Shown here one piece after another: positions 33,851 to 42,274 of a stretch of DNA of 50,903 bases. Position 1 is the stretch's first letter. Each line of letters opens with the position of its first letter. The DNA comes from WJMT01 sp964624145 (GTDB lineage Bacteria > Acidobacteriota > Aminicenantia > Aminicenantales > Aminicenantaceae). The position numbers and the translations under genes are program-made. The DNA lies in the NCBI GenBank assembly GCA_964624145.1, contig CAZUXT010000024.1:1-50903 (forward strand), in the 5' to 3' direction. Under the pieces are notes generated by a model. The model saw only the letters and a list, made by a program, of their open reading frames with translations, searched no databases and was not told the DNA's origin.

Positions 33851-34549
33851 TCATAATGATTTCCCCTTTGATAAGACCTCCAGTAAAAAAAGCCTCTCCT
33901 CCGGTCCTTCTGGAAGGTCATCATATAGAAAAAGGCTTCCGTCTTTTAGAGCCCAAGCCTTTGACGTCCTTTCAATAAAAGGTTCTATGGTATGTGAGAC
34001 AACCACTATAGAAGCTCCTGCTTTTTTCCGGTTGAATATCCATTCCAGTATTTCTTTCTGGATGTTCCGGTCCATTCCCTCCAAAGGCTCATCCAAAAAA
34101 ATGTGCTCCGGCTCTCCGATCAAAAGAGCGGAAAAAACAGCCCGCCTTCTCTGTCCCATTGAAAGTTCACGAACTGTTCGAGAAGCCACATGCTTAAGAC
34201 TAAAAAATTCAAGTGTTTCATCAGCTCTTGACAGTGGCTCATTCCTCAGCCTGCAGACAAGATACAAAATTTCCCTGATGGTGGCATAAGGGGTAAGATC
34301 AGGCTGTTCAGGAAGAAAAGAAAGGCTCTTCCGTGCTTCCACTTCCTTTTTCCAAAGATCCTGGCCATTGACAAAGACATATCCTGAATCCGGTTTTTCA
34401 ACTCCTGATGCGATCTTGAGAAGTGTGCTCTTCCCGCACCCGTTAGGTCCCAGAAGCAAAGTGAGCCCCTGAGACAGTTTCACATTCACTTTATCCAAAA
34501 CAGGCTCATCTCTCTCATAAGAGAAACTCACATCTTTTAACTCAATCAT
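33851..34549 (-). CDS. ABC transporter ATP-binding protein
   Basis: This 232-residue ATPase has Walker A GPNGCGKST at residues 34-42, a Q-loop near FLPEQPD, the signature LSMGQRRR, Walker B HIFLDEPLEGMD and the switch His in VVSHT. It overlaps the membrane-subunit gene by four bases (ATGA). The pair resembles small ABC-2-type exporters. The cargo is unknown. Confidence 0.93.
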   Translation of the reverse strand: MIELKDVSFSYERDEPVLDKVNVKLSQGLTLLLGPNGCGKSTLLKIASGVEKPDSGYVFVNGQDLWKKEVEARKSLSFLPEQPDLTPYATIREILYLVCRLRNEPLSRADETLEFFSLKHVASRTVRELSMGQRRRAVFSALLIGEPEHIFLDEPLEGMDRNIQKEILEWIFNRKKAGASIVVVSHTIEPFIERTSKAWALKDGSLFLYDDLPEGPEERLFLLEVLSKGKSL

Positions 34550-35790
34550 TCTTTACTCCATGACAGCGTATCACCAGCAGCAAGATGGTGAAGCTTCAGC
34601 CACCGGCTCACTTTGAGATTGCGTTCAGATTCAACAGCCTCTTTCAGCAAAAAAGGCACACTCACTAATAAAGCAATCGAAGAAAGAGGTATTACGGTTA
34701 TCAATAAAGAGCTGATAAATCCGAAACAAAGAATACCACCGCTAGCTCCCATTTTTAAATTTCTCCCTTTCCTTATGGATAAGGAAGACCATACACAAAC
34801 GGCAGGAAGAAAGGCGGCTACAAAAAGAAGCGCCTTTCTGTTAGTAAAAAAAAGAAATACAAGCACGGGAAGTACCAGTAAAAAAAGACAGAGAGAATCA
34901 AGAAGCACCCTCTCCCAGGCTGACCAGGGCAGAGAACGGATCCAGGGCCAGGCAGGCCGCCGGCTTGCAAGATGATTTGAAAAAAAAGCTAGGAACAAAA
35001 CAGCACTCAGAGCCCCTCCCAGCGTCATGACCTTTAAAGTCACTTCAGGAGAAAACTGATTGTTAGATAGAAAAAGCATCACAGCCCCCAACACAGCCGC
35101 TCCAATAACATAAGGAAGGAGCATTCTGAATTTAACAGCGCGCCAGATAATCACTGCGTTTAAAAAATATCCTCTGGAACTTGCCCTGAAAAACCTGCGC
35201 CTTTTAGGAGCTGATAGAGGACCAGAGATAAGATCCGTCAGGAACAAAAGCACGACCCCTCCGAACAGAAAAACCCATCTTCCTGATACCAATAAGATAC
35301 AGGACGCATAGGCAAGCGGCTTTGATACAGGACTTCGACGGGAAGGAACGGAAGCCCTGGCAGAAGCATATCCAAGCAGAGGCACTCCCGTGATAAAAGC
35401 ATAAGAATAAGGAGACACTCCGTGATAGAGTACAGAAAAACAGGGGAAAAAAATCAAAACCAAAAGGATGGGCGTCTGGGCAGCAAAGACAGCGATCTCC
35501 GCCAATCTCCGGGTGGCTAAACCGGAAACAGGCAGATGACGCATCCAGCCGCTGAGTCCCAAACAAACCCTCTTTGATGCCATGGAAGCAGTGGCCGTAC
35601 AAATAGCAGTGAACAGAACTCCCGGGATTATAGAGCCTTCTCTGAGGAGAACCGAAAAAAATTCGTTAAAGAACTCCGGCTTGAAAATAAAATAGACCGC
35701 AAACATGGCTCCGAGAACAGGGACTAATTTGTTTAGCGCAAGACGGGCTCCCACATTGAGATGAAATACCAGGAATGCTTTCAGATTCAT
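34546..35790 (-). CDS. ABC transporter membrane subunit, divergent
   Basis: This 414-residue protein has about ten hydrophobic segments in two clusters. There is no close family motif I can name. Its overlap with the ATPase gene identifies it as the permease partner. It is the first gene of the long minus-strand series ending at the DPPIV gene. AGGAT lies just before the ATG. The substrate is unknown; a role in exporting a lipid, peptide or drug is possible. Confidence 0.78.
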   Translation of the reverse strand: MNLKAFLVFHLNVGARLALNKLVPVLGAMFAVYFIFKPEFFNEFFSVLLREGSIIPGVLFTAICTATASMASKRVCLGLSGWMRHLPVSGLATRRLAEIAVFAAQTPILLVLIFFPCFSVLYHGVSPYSYAFITGVPLLGYASARASVPSRRSPVSKPLAYASCILLVSGRWVFLFGGVVLLFLTDLISGPLSAPKRRRFFRASSRGYFLNAVIIWRAVKFRMLLPYVIGAAVLGAVMLFLSNNQFSPEVTLKVMTLGGALSAVLFLAFFSNHLASRRPAWPWIRSLPWSAWERVLLDSLCLFLLVLPVLVFLFFTNRKALLFVAAFLPAVCVWSSLSIRKGRNLKMGASGGILCFGFISSLLITVIPLSSIALLVSVPFLLKEAVESERNLKVSRWLKLHHLAAGDTLSWSKE

Positions 35791-35901
35791 TTATCCTGCC
35801 AAACGGTCCTTTTTATACAATCCGATGCCACTAAAACAGAATTCCTGTCTGGATAAGATGACAATGTTAATCTAAGGTGTCCTTTATACATTAAAAATCT
35901 G

Positions 35902-35930
35902 TTAAAGACAATGCCTGAATCTGATATATT
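35902..35930 (+). promoter_or_regulatory. probable promoter of the mutarotase-like gene
   Basis: TTAAAG (35902-35907), a 17-base spacer and TATATT (35925-35930) lie about 48 bases before the start codon. Confidence 0.5.
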
Positions 35931-35977
35931 GAGATGAACAAACCAAGTCTTATTTGAAAAAAGAAAAAGGAGAAATG

Positions 35978-36328
35978 ATGATACAGAAATACAAACGTTA
36001 CTGCAAAACTCTGAAATTAGTGAATGACCCGCAGCTCATTCAAGAATATAAAGACCTTCACAAAAAAGGAGCGGTATGGCCGGAAGTCATTGAAGGGATG
36101 AAAATAGTGGGTATTCTTGACATGGAAATCTATCTTTCCGGCACAACGCTTTTCATGATAATGGACACAAAGCCCGATTTTGACCACGACCGGGCTCTGT
36201 CTGAATTAGCTGAACGGCCGCGTCAAAAAGAATGGGAGGCTGTGGTCTCAAAATATCAAAGAGCAGCCCCCGGATCATCCGCAAAAGAAAAATGGAAACT
36301 GATGGAACAAATTTTTAAAATGGATTAA
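35978..36328 (+). CDS. L-rhamnose mutarotase-like protein (RhaM/DUF718)
   Basis: This 116-residue protein aligns by eye with RhaM. The pattern Y-x-x-L-H-x-x-G-A-x-W-P-E-V keeps the catalytic His and the W-P-E motif. It is followed by MEIYLSGTTLFMIMD and a C-terminal LMEQIF segment. RhaM interconverts the anomers of L-rhamnose. No rhamnose genes are near, so the sugar may differ. ATG 35978 is five bases after AAGGAG; ATG 35975 is only two bases away and TTG 35954 has no site. It lies 16 bases before the DUF362 gene. Confidence 0.8.
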   Translation: MIQKYKRYCKTLKLVNDPQLIQEYKDLHKKGAVWPEVIEGMKIVGILDMEIYLSGTTLFMIMDTKPDFDHDRALSELAERPRQKEWEAVVSKYQRAAPGSSAKEKWKLMEQIFKMD

Positions 36329-36344
36329 AAAGAAACACATCTCG

Positions 36345-37535
36345 ATGAAAAAAGCCGAAGTCTCTCTTGTCAAAGTCACGGATTATCAACAAGAAAATAT
36401 ATCCAGAGGCCTGGAGAAAGGATTAAATCTTTTAAGCGGGCTTGACCATATCATCAGCCCGGGGAGCACGGTCTTTATCAAGATAAACCATCTCTCTCCT
36501 CCGTCTCCTCCGGAGAAAGCCATTGTGACCCATCCTTCCTTCACCAAAGAGGTCTTAAAAAAGTTAAAAAACCTTAACTGCCGAATAACAGTCGGAGATG
36601 ATATCCAGTATAAAGGAAAAGACGGGTTTTCTGCTTCCGGATACAGGAAAATCTGTGATGATATGGGAGTCAGACTGATCAACCTCAAGGAAGCAGGATT
36701 CCGTAAAATCAAATGCAGGGGAGCTCTCCTTAAAAGTGTTTATATCTCTCCTCCGGTCATGGAATCGGATTATTTGATCAACCTCCCGAAACTGAAAACC
36801 CATTCCTTCACCATATTCACCGGTGCCGTCAAGAATATGTTCGGAGTCATCCCACACGGCATGAGAACCGAGTACCACCGGCAGTTCCCGCTTCCCAGTG
36901 ATTTTAGTGAAATGCTCGTGGACATCTACTCGTGTGTGCCGCCAAGCTTGACCATCATGGATGGAATCGTTTCCATGGAGGGAGAAGGACCTTCGGCCGG
37001 AAAACCAAGAAGAACAAATATTGTCCTTGCCAGTTTAGACGGTGTCGCCCTGGATGCTGTTTCCTCTAAAATAGTCGGGTTCAATCCCCTGGATATATAC
37101 ACAACACATTCAGCTTATCAGAGAGGACTGGGAATCGGAGACATTAAAAGAATTAATATTTTAGGAGAAAAAATTTCAGATGTGACAGTCAAAGATTTCA
37201 AGCATTCAGCTATAGCTGTCGGGGCCCTTCAGAGAAGGATCCCCCAAATTCTTCATTCCTATATTCAAAATCAGTTAGCTTATATTCCTGAGATAAACTC
37301 AAAAAAATGCATCGGCTGCATGGAATGTGTTGACATCTGTCCCACAGGAGCCGCTCGTAAAACCAATGATACGGCCCGGATAGAAAAAAGCAGGTGCATC
37401 CACTGCATGTGCTGTCACGAAGTCTGCCGCTTTAATGCCATAAAACTAAAGCATCGGCCTTTAGGCTCATTCATACAGAGAGCGAATGCCCTGTATAAAA
37501 AAACCGGCCGCTTACTCGGATTCCGAAGAGAATGA
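36345..37535 (+). CDS. DUF362 protein with C-terminal 2[4Fe-4S] ferredoxin domain
   Basis: This 396-residue protein has an N-terminal DUF362 domain (about residues 1-300) with VFIKINHLSP, LINLPKLKTHSFTIFTGAVKNMFG (read in parts) and GIVSMEGEGPSAG. It is followed by two iron-sulfur motifs: C322/325/328/332 and C351/354/357/361. DUF362 proteins occur in anaerobes and are thought to take part in electron transfer or redox chemistry; the reaction is not established. It follows the mutarotase-like gene closely and is probably cotranscribed. Confidence 0.9.
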   Translation: MKKAEVSLVKVTDYQQENISRGLEKGLNLLSGLDHIISPGSTVFIKINHLSPPSPPEKAIVTHPSFTKEVLKKLKNLNCRITVGDDIQYKGKDGFSASGYRKICDDMGVRLINLKEAGFRKIKCRGALLKSVYISPPVMESDYLINLPKLKTHSFTIFTGAVKNMFGVIPHGMRTEYHRQFPLPSDFSEMLVDIYSCVPPSLTIMDGIVSMEGEGPSAGKPRRTNIVLASLDGVALDAVSSKIVGFNPLDIYTTHSAYQRGLGIGDIKRINILGEKISDVTVKDFKHSAIAVGALQRRIPQILHSYIQNQLAYIPEINSKKCIGCMECVDICPTGAARKTNDTARIEKSRCIHCMCCHEVCRFNAIKLKHRPLGSFIQRANALYKKTGRLLGFRRE

Positions 37536-37567
37536 AACACATCTGTAAATATTTCTTTTTTTTCTAT

Positions 37568-37597
37568 TTGAACCAAACAAACTCATTCTCGTATATA
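37568..37597 (+). promoter_or_regulatory. possible promoter before the propeller gene
   Basis: TTGAAC (37568-37573), an 18-base spacer and TATATA (37592-37597), within an alternating TA run to 37603. It gives a leader of about 110 bases. Nothing else is seen in the 177-base gap. Confidence 0.3.
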
Positions 37598-37712
37598 TAT
37601 ATACTCATAAATAACTAAATTTATATGGTTACGGTCATTATCCGGATTGTTCATCATGAAGAATGCGGCTGTTTTTATGAATAATACAGGATTATCAAAA
37701 GGAGAAAAAACC

Positions 37713-38843
37713 ATGAACAACACAAAAAGACTGTTTTTCACCATACTGGCGCTCAGTATCCTCTTTTCTTATTCCCCCACTGTTCTGTCCCAGAAAGTCA
37801 AAGTCATAGATGACGTAAAACACATCATAAACAATAAAAAGCCAAATCCTCCCAAAGGAGCCATGGTCAAAATGACCCTGGCAGAAGAATATTCTATTGG
37901 AGGAGGCGAAAAAGACGAGGAAGTGTTTTCGGAAAGCATATTCATAACGGCCGATGACAAAGAAAATCTCTATGTCTTGGATATGAAGCTCAACAATATC
38001 AAGGTGTTTGACAGCTCAGGTACTCATATAAGGGCCTTTGGCAAACAGGGCCAGGGTCCGGGTGAATTGAATATGCCCACAGGAATCCAGGTCACCTCAA
38101 ACGGAGAACTTATGGTGGAAGAAGTTCTGAACAGAAGACTGTCCTTTTTCACTCCGGAAGGAGAATTCCTTAGGAGCATTTCCACGGCAGCCAAAACCTC
38201 TCTCACAGGATTGAGATTCGGGACTAAAGGAACCATGATAGGGAGAGAGCTTGTTTTGGAAGAAAACAAAATGACATGGTACGTCAAAAAGTATGACGCG
38301 GACTTAAACGAAATCTTCACTGTGGATAAAGTCGATTTTCCAAACCCTCTTCAGGGAAAAGTCAATCCGTTCGATCTCATAATTATATTTAATGTGGATA
38401 AAAAGGGAAATATAATCTACGGGACATCAAAAGAGTATGAAATAAAATTCATGAATCCGGACGGAACGCACATAAAAAGCATCACCAAAGAGTATGACCC
38501 GATAAAAATCACGGAAGAGGATAAAAAAGAAATCCTGAGCCGCATCCCTGAGACCGGAGGTCTTAATGTAAAGGACATGATCGAGTTCTCCAAATACTAT
38601 CCCGCTTTCCAGAATTTCACTATGGATGAAAAAGGCCGCATATTCGTCCGAACTTTTGAAAAAGGGAAAAAAGAAGGGGAATACATCTGTGATGTATTTG
38701 ACCCGGAAGGACGTTTCATTTCGCAATTTCCCTTAAAAACAAATCCCGTCCTCTGGAAAAACAATAAACTCTACGCAACCGAAGAGTCTGATGAGGGATA
38801 CATCCTTATAAAACGCTTCAAGGTCAGCTGGGAAAAGCCATAA
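37713..38843 (+). CDS. exported 6-bladed beta-propeller protein
   Basis: From ATG 37713 (AAGGAG upstream) the protein has 376 residues. A signal peptide ends near VLSQ. The rest is an NHL-like propeller with repeated D-x-x-x-N-L-Y-V-L-D, FDSSGTHIRAFGKQGQGPGE and FDPEGRF units. Such single-propeller proteins are common in Aminicenantes and Bacteroidetes genomes (family knowledge), but their ligands are mostly unknown. No catalytic motif is seen. An in-frame ATG at 37647 would add a non-signal extension and is rejected. Confidence 0.82.
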   Translation: MNNTKRLFFTILALSILFSYSPTVLSQKVKVIDDVKHIINNKKPNPPKGAMVKMTLAEEYSIGGGEKDEEVFSESIFITADDKENLYVLDMKLNNIKVFDSSGTHIRAFGKQGQGPGELNMPTGIQVTSNGELMVEEVLNRRLSFFTPEGEFLRSISTAAKTSLTGLRFGTKGTMIGRELVLEENKMTWYVKKYDADLNEIFTVDKVDFPNPLQGKVNPFDLIIIFNVDKKGNIIYGTSKEYEIKFMNPDGTHIKSITKEYDPIKITEEDKKEILSRIPETGGLNVKDMIEFSKYYPAFQNFTMDEKGRIFVRTFEKGKKEGEYICDVFDPEGRFISQFPLKTNPVLWKNNKLYATEESDEGYILIKRFKVSWEKP

Positions 38844-38958
38844 AAGCAAAAATCCTGAATTTCTCACCATCCCTGTCTATTCATTGACACGGCTTGCAGA
38901 GTATGATAATTTTTTTCTTAACGTTAATATTCCTATCATTTTAAGGGGAAAGAAAACC

Positions 38959-40125
38959 ATGTTCCAAATAAACAAACAAAAAAGGTCAACTGTACATAAA
39001 ACCTTATTATTGGTCATATTCATATCCATTTCTTTCTCTTCTCCTGCAAATGCTCAGACCGGACAAAAACTGCTCCTGAGTTTTCGTTCCTTTCTTTCCA
39101 TGGAAGGAACCAGCGCTTACGGCCCCGCAGGAATAGAAATCAAATCCGAAGGATTTGCCTATATGAATCCTGAAAAGGGCGGGACTTTTTCCGGAACCGG
39201 CGAAATATACGTGACTATGAATTTCAAATATTCTCCGAATCCTGCAATGTCTATAAGCCCTCTCAAGGGACAGGGAGACCTCATCGTCAAAGGAAGGAAA
39301 AAAGGCAAATACCTGAATTTCTGGTTTGAACACGGAAAAATTCCCTGTAAAGGAATCATCACCATTAATTATCCTCCTCCAATGGGGACAGAAAAGAAAG
39401 AATACGTGAATGACTTTGATCCCAACACTCTGGCACAGAAAAGCACTGATGATATGTTTACGCTTTTTGATATTGAACTTAAGGACGGAGCTGAAAAAGT
39501 CGTGGACTACAGCTCTATGTCCGCAAATACAGCTCCCCAAACTTTCTCCGGAAAAACAACCTTCCATTTAGACGGAATTGAAAGCTGGAGGATCAGTGTA
39601 AAAGGAGAGGAAACCGACTCCTTACAGGCACCCATTGATAATCCCAGACTGAAAGCGAAAACAGGTGAGCTTCCTATTACTATGAAATTCACATGGAATC
39701 TGATCGCTGAATTTTCGACCTTGGGACAAGGCGCTTCAAGAACGTATTATGATGGATATGTCTTTTCCTCAATTTTAGACCACACTCTTATTTTTGAATA
39801 TGACAACCTATACAACTGCAGTGAAAAAAAATGTGAGGGCAGTCAAGACCTTGACATTGACTTCACAGGGGAAAAAATAGATGGAAAAGTTACAGGAAAC
39901 ACCGTACAGCTCAAATGGCCAAATCATGTGCCCCTGACATGTGTCACCTGTGTTCCCCTCAGTATAGGAAAACTTGGAGAGAAAGTGTATGAACGGACAT
40001 TTAAGTCCTCTGAGTTTCTATTCAGCCTTTCAGGCGAAAAAATTCCTCTTGAAGATGGAAAAGTCATCAATCGAAGCAAAGGGGATTGGTTTAACTATAA
40101 GATCACTATTATAAAACTCAAATAG
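38959..40125 (+). CDS. exported protein of unknown function
   Basis: From ATG 38959 the protein has 388 residues. A signal peptide (LLLVIFISISFSSPANA) is followed by a mature chain rich in beta strands, charged and low in Cys except four near its C-terminal third (CSEKKC and CVTCVP). I do not recognise the family. The longer frame from 38884 places the signal peptide internally and is rejected; AAGGGG lies eleven bases before ATG 38959. It ends ten bases before the convergent metzincin-TPR gene. Confidence 0.75.
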   Translation: MFQINKQKRSTVHKTLLLVIFISISFSSPANAQTGQKLLLSFRSFLSMEGTSAYGPAGIEIKSEGFAYMNPEKGGTFSGTGEIYVTMNFKYSPNPAMSISPLKGQGDLIVKGRKKGKYLNFWFEHGKIPCKGIITINYPPPMGTEKKEYVNDFDPNTLAQKSTDDMFTLFDIELKDGAEKVVDYSSMSANTAPQTFSGKTTFHLDGIESWRISVKGEETDSLQAPIDNPRLKAKTGELPITMKFTWNLIAEFSTLGQGASRTYYDGYVFSSILDHTLIFEYDNLYNCSEKKCEGSQDLDIDFTGEKIDGKVTGNTVQLKWPNHVPLTCVTCVPLSIGKLGEKVYERTFKSSEFLFSLSGEKIPLEDGKVINRSKGDWFNYKITIIKLK

Positions 40126-40135
40126 AAAGGGGTTT

Positions 40136-42109
40136 CTACAGACAGGCTTTTTTGTTAATTTTTTCTATAAGGTCTTTTTTAAAGTCAGGATTCACTGTGA
40201 CGCCTAAATCTTCAGCCTTTTTGACATAAGCCAGAGACAGGTCATAATCCTTCAAATAAAAATAAACCAGGGCTAAATAATGACACACCTGACCGTTTAG
40301 AGGATGGATTTCAAGGATCTTTTTATAATGTGACTCGCATTTGGAAAAATTTTTTTCCTTAAAATAAAGGTTTGCCAGATTCAAATGAGCCTCCACAAAT
40401 TGAGGATTTAAATCCAATGCCTTTAAAAACTGTTTCCTGGCTTCTCCCCTTTTTCCCATCTCCTCTAATATGATGCCCAGCAGGCTGTAGGATTGAGGGA
40501 CCTCAAGACCCAGATCCATGGATTCCCGGCACTCTTTTTCAGCCTGTTTATGGGATCCCTGCCTGTAAAGGGCATGGGCCAGGTTGAAATGCGCCACCGG
40601 ATTATTGGGATTTAATCCCAGAGCTGACCGGCATTCTCTGGCCGCCTGGTCGGGTTCATCCAGCCTGAGATAAACCGCTGCCAGACTGCAGAAGGCTTCG
40701 TCATAATCAGGTCTCAAGCGAACCGCCTCGAGAAACTCCTTTTTGGCTTCATCCAGCATTCCCTTTAGAAAATAGGCCCTTCCGAGATTGTAATGAGCTT
40801 CCGGATAATCGGATTTCATTTTAATCGCTGTTTTGTATTCCCTCACCGACTCGTCTATCCTGTTAAAATGCACATACACACTCCCCAGGTTATTATGGGG
40901 TCCGTAAAGCCGGGGATCGATTTCAAGGGCCTTATGAGAAACACGTTTGGCTTCCTCATAATTTTCTTTTAGAATCAAGGCCGCTCCCAAAGTCGAGAGG
41001 GCTTCTGCGGAGCGGGGATTTACCTCCAGCGCTTTACGGCATTCTCTTTCCGCATCACCGGCCCGGTTCATTTCAACATAGACATGCCCGAGATTGGCAT
41101 AGGCTTTGTCATAACGCGGATAGAGTCTGACTGCTTCTTTAAATTCTTCAACAGCCTCTGTCATCAGGCCTTTTTTCATAAGAGCGATCCCCAGATTATA
41201 GTGGAGTTCCGGGAAGCGCGCTTGAAGAGCCAGCGCCTTTTCATATTCGGCAACAGCTTCGTCGATCCGGCCGGTTCTTCTCAAAACAATGCCCATGAGA
41301 TTGCGGGCTTCAGGTGAGTCGGGATTTTTCCCTATCAGGTCAAGACACTCTTCCATCATGGATGGATAATCCTCCATTTCCAGGTAAAAAACAGCCAGAA
41401 GCATCCCCACGCTGTCTTCTCCGAGCCCCAATGATTTTCGTTTTTTATACAGCGCTACCGCTTTATCCAACTCCTCTCCGGTCAACGGAAAAACATAAGG
41501 GCTGAAGTCTCTCTGCTTATTCAAGACAATCAGGCTTCTGGTGAATGTATCGAACTTCTCCCCCGGCTTTTCTTCATCCATTAAAGAGTCTTTTTCGTGA
41601 AGGTCGGCAGCTCCGAACAAGTGGCCAAATTCATGAGTCATCAACCGTTCCATTGTTGATTCGGACGGAAGCTCTCTCAGTAAAACAGTGCTGTTCAGGT
41701 AGGCTGCGATGCCGGAATATTCGAACTTCGCTCCCTGCTGACCTTGAGATGTCAATCCCATGACCACATCACAGCTTTCATGAGGAATTTTCTTTCTTAA
41801 ATCGTTCAGCAGTTCAAAGAGGGAATCCGCGCTGTTGTCAGAAGTCCAGAAAACGAATTTTTCAATTCGAAACCGGATAGCGAACTCATTTTCAAATCTT
41901 TCAGAAGAACGGGATATCAGTCGTTTTGCTTTGAGCTGCCAGTCACTTTGGCTTCGGAATTCCTCGTCTGCTGCCACTTTGAGGCTGACCGTTCGAAGCT
42001 CTTCACTACGGGCATACGAGAAAGGAAACAAGGACAGAAGAAAACAAAGCAAGACAGCCGTTCTCAAGAGAGAACCAAAGCCTTCATTTGAACTTGTTCT
42101 CCTTTTCAT
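40136..42109 (-). CDS. exported metzincin-like zinc protease fused to TPR repeats
   Basis: This 657-residue protein has a signal peptide (residues 13-34). A domain of about 180 residues follows, with the zinc site HEFGHLFGAAD (H159, E160, H163, D169) and a Met-turn-like SLMD at 175-178, as in metzincin peptidases of the HExxHxxGxxD type. About eleven or twelve TPR units then fill residues 230 to 650, many with the consensus A-x-x-N-L-G-x-x-Y and L-x-P. The likely site is the periplasm or outside. The TPR part may bind the substrate or partner. Such a fusion is unusual to me. Confidence 0.82.
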   Translation of the reverse strand: MKRRTSSNEGFGSLLRTAVLLCFLLSLFPFSYARSEELRTVSLKVAADEEFRSQSDWQLKAKRLISRSSERFENEFAIRFRIEKFVFWTSDNSADSLFELLNDLRKKIPHESCDVVMGLTSQGQQGAKFEYSGIAAYLNSTVLLRELPSESTMERLMTHEFGHLFGAADLHEKDSLMDEEKPGEKFDTFTRSLIVLNKQRDFSPYVFPLTGEELDKAVALYKKRKSLGLGEDSVGMLLAVFYLEMEDYPSMMEECLDLIGKNPDSPEARNLMGIVLRRTGRIDEAVAEYEKALALQARFPELHYNLGIALMKKGLMTEAVEEFKEAVRLYPRYDKAYANLGHVYVEMNRAGDAERECRKALEVNPRSAEALSTLGAALILKENYEEAKRVSHKALEIDPRLYGPHNNLGSVYVHFNRIDESVREYKTAIKMKSDYPEAHYNLGRAYFLKGMLDEAKKEFLEAVRLRPDYDEAFCSLAAVYLRLDEPDQAARECRSALGLNPNNPVAHFNLAHALYRQGSHKQAEKECRESMDLGLEVPQSYSLLGIILEEMGKRGEARKQFLKALDLNPQFVEAHLNLANLYFKEKNFSKCESHYKKILEIHPLNGQVCHYLALVYFYLKDYDLSLAYVKKAEDLGVTVNPDFKKDLIEKINKKACL

Positions 42110-42274
42110 CTCCTCTATAATTTACCATAAAAAACATTGGCACAATACCCATTTATTAATTTTAAAGGTATGTCAATTGCAAAAGGTCAGTCATGTCTTT
42201 AAAAAAGTTGTTTTTATAGTGAACACTTTACGTATTCAACACCATATTCATCCATATTTTAGGAGAAAGAATTA

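Noticed and set aside
37591..37603. Alternating TA run as a satellite repeat
   Set aside because: It is only about twelve bases and is better explained as an AT-rich -10 region.
39381..39390. AATGGGGACA, identical to the sequence before the RAYT gene
   Set aside because: It is inside a coding region with no hairpin; ten bases can recur by chance.
40230..41420. Repetitive DNA in the metzincin-TPR gene, considered as a direct-repeat array or CRISPR
   Set aside because: The periodicity of about 102 bases comes from divergent 34-residue TPR units, with no identical repeats or spacers.
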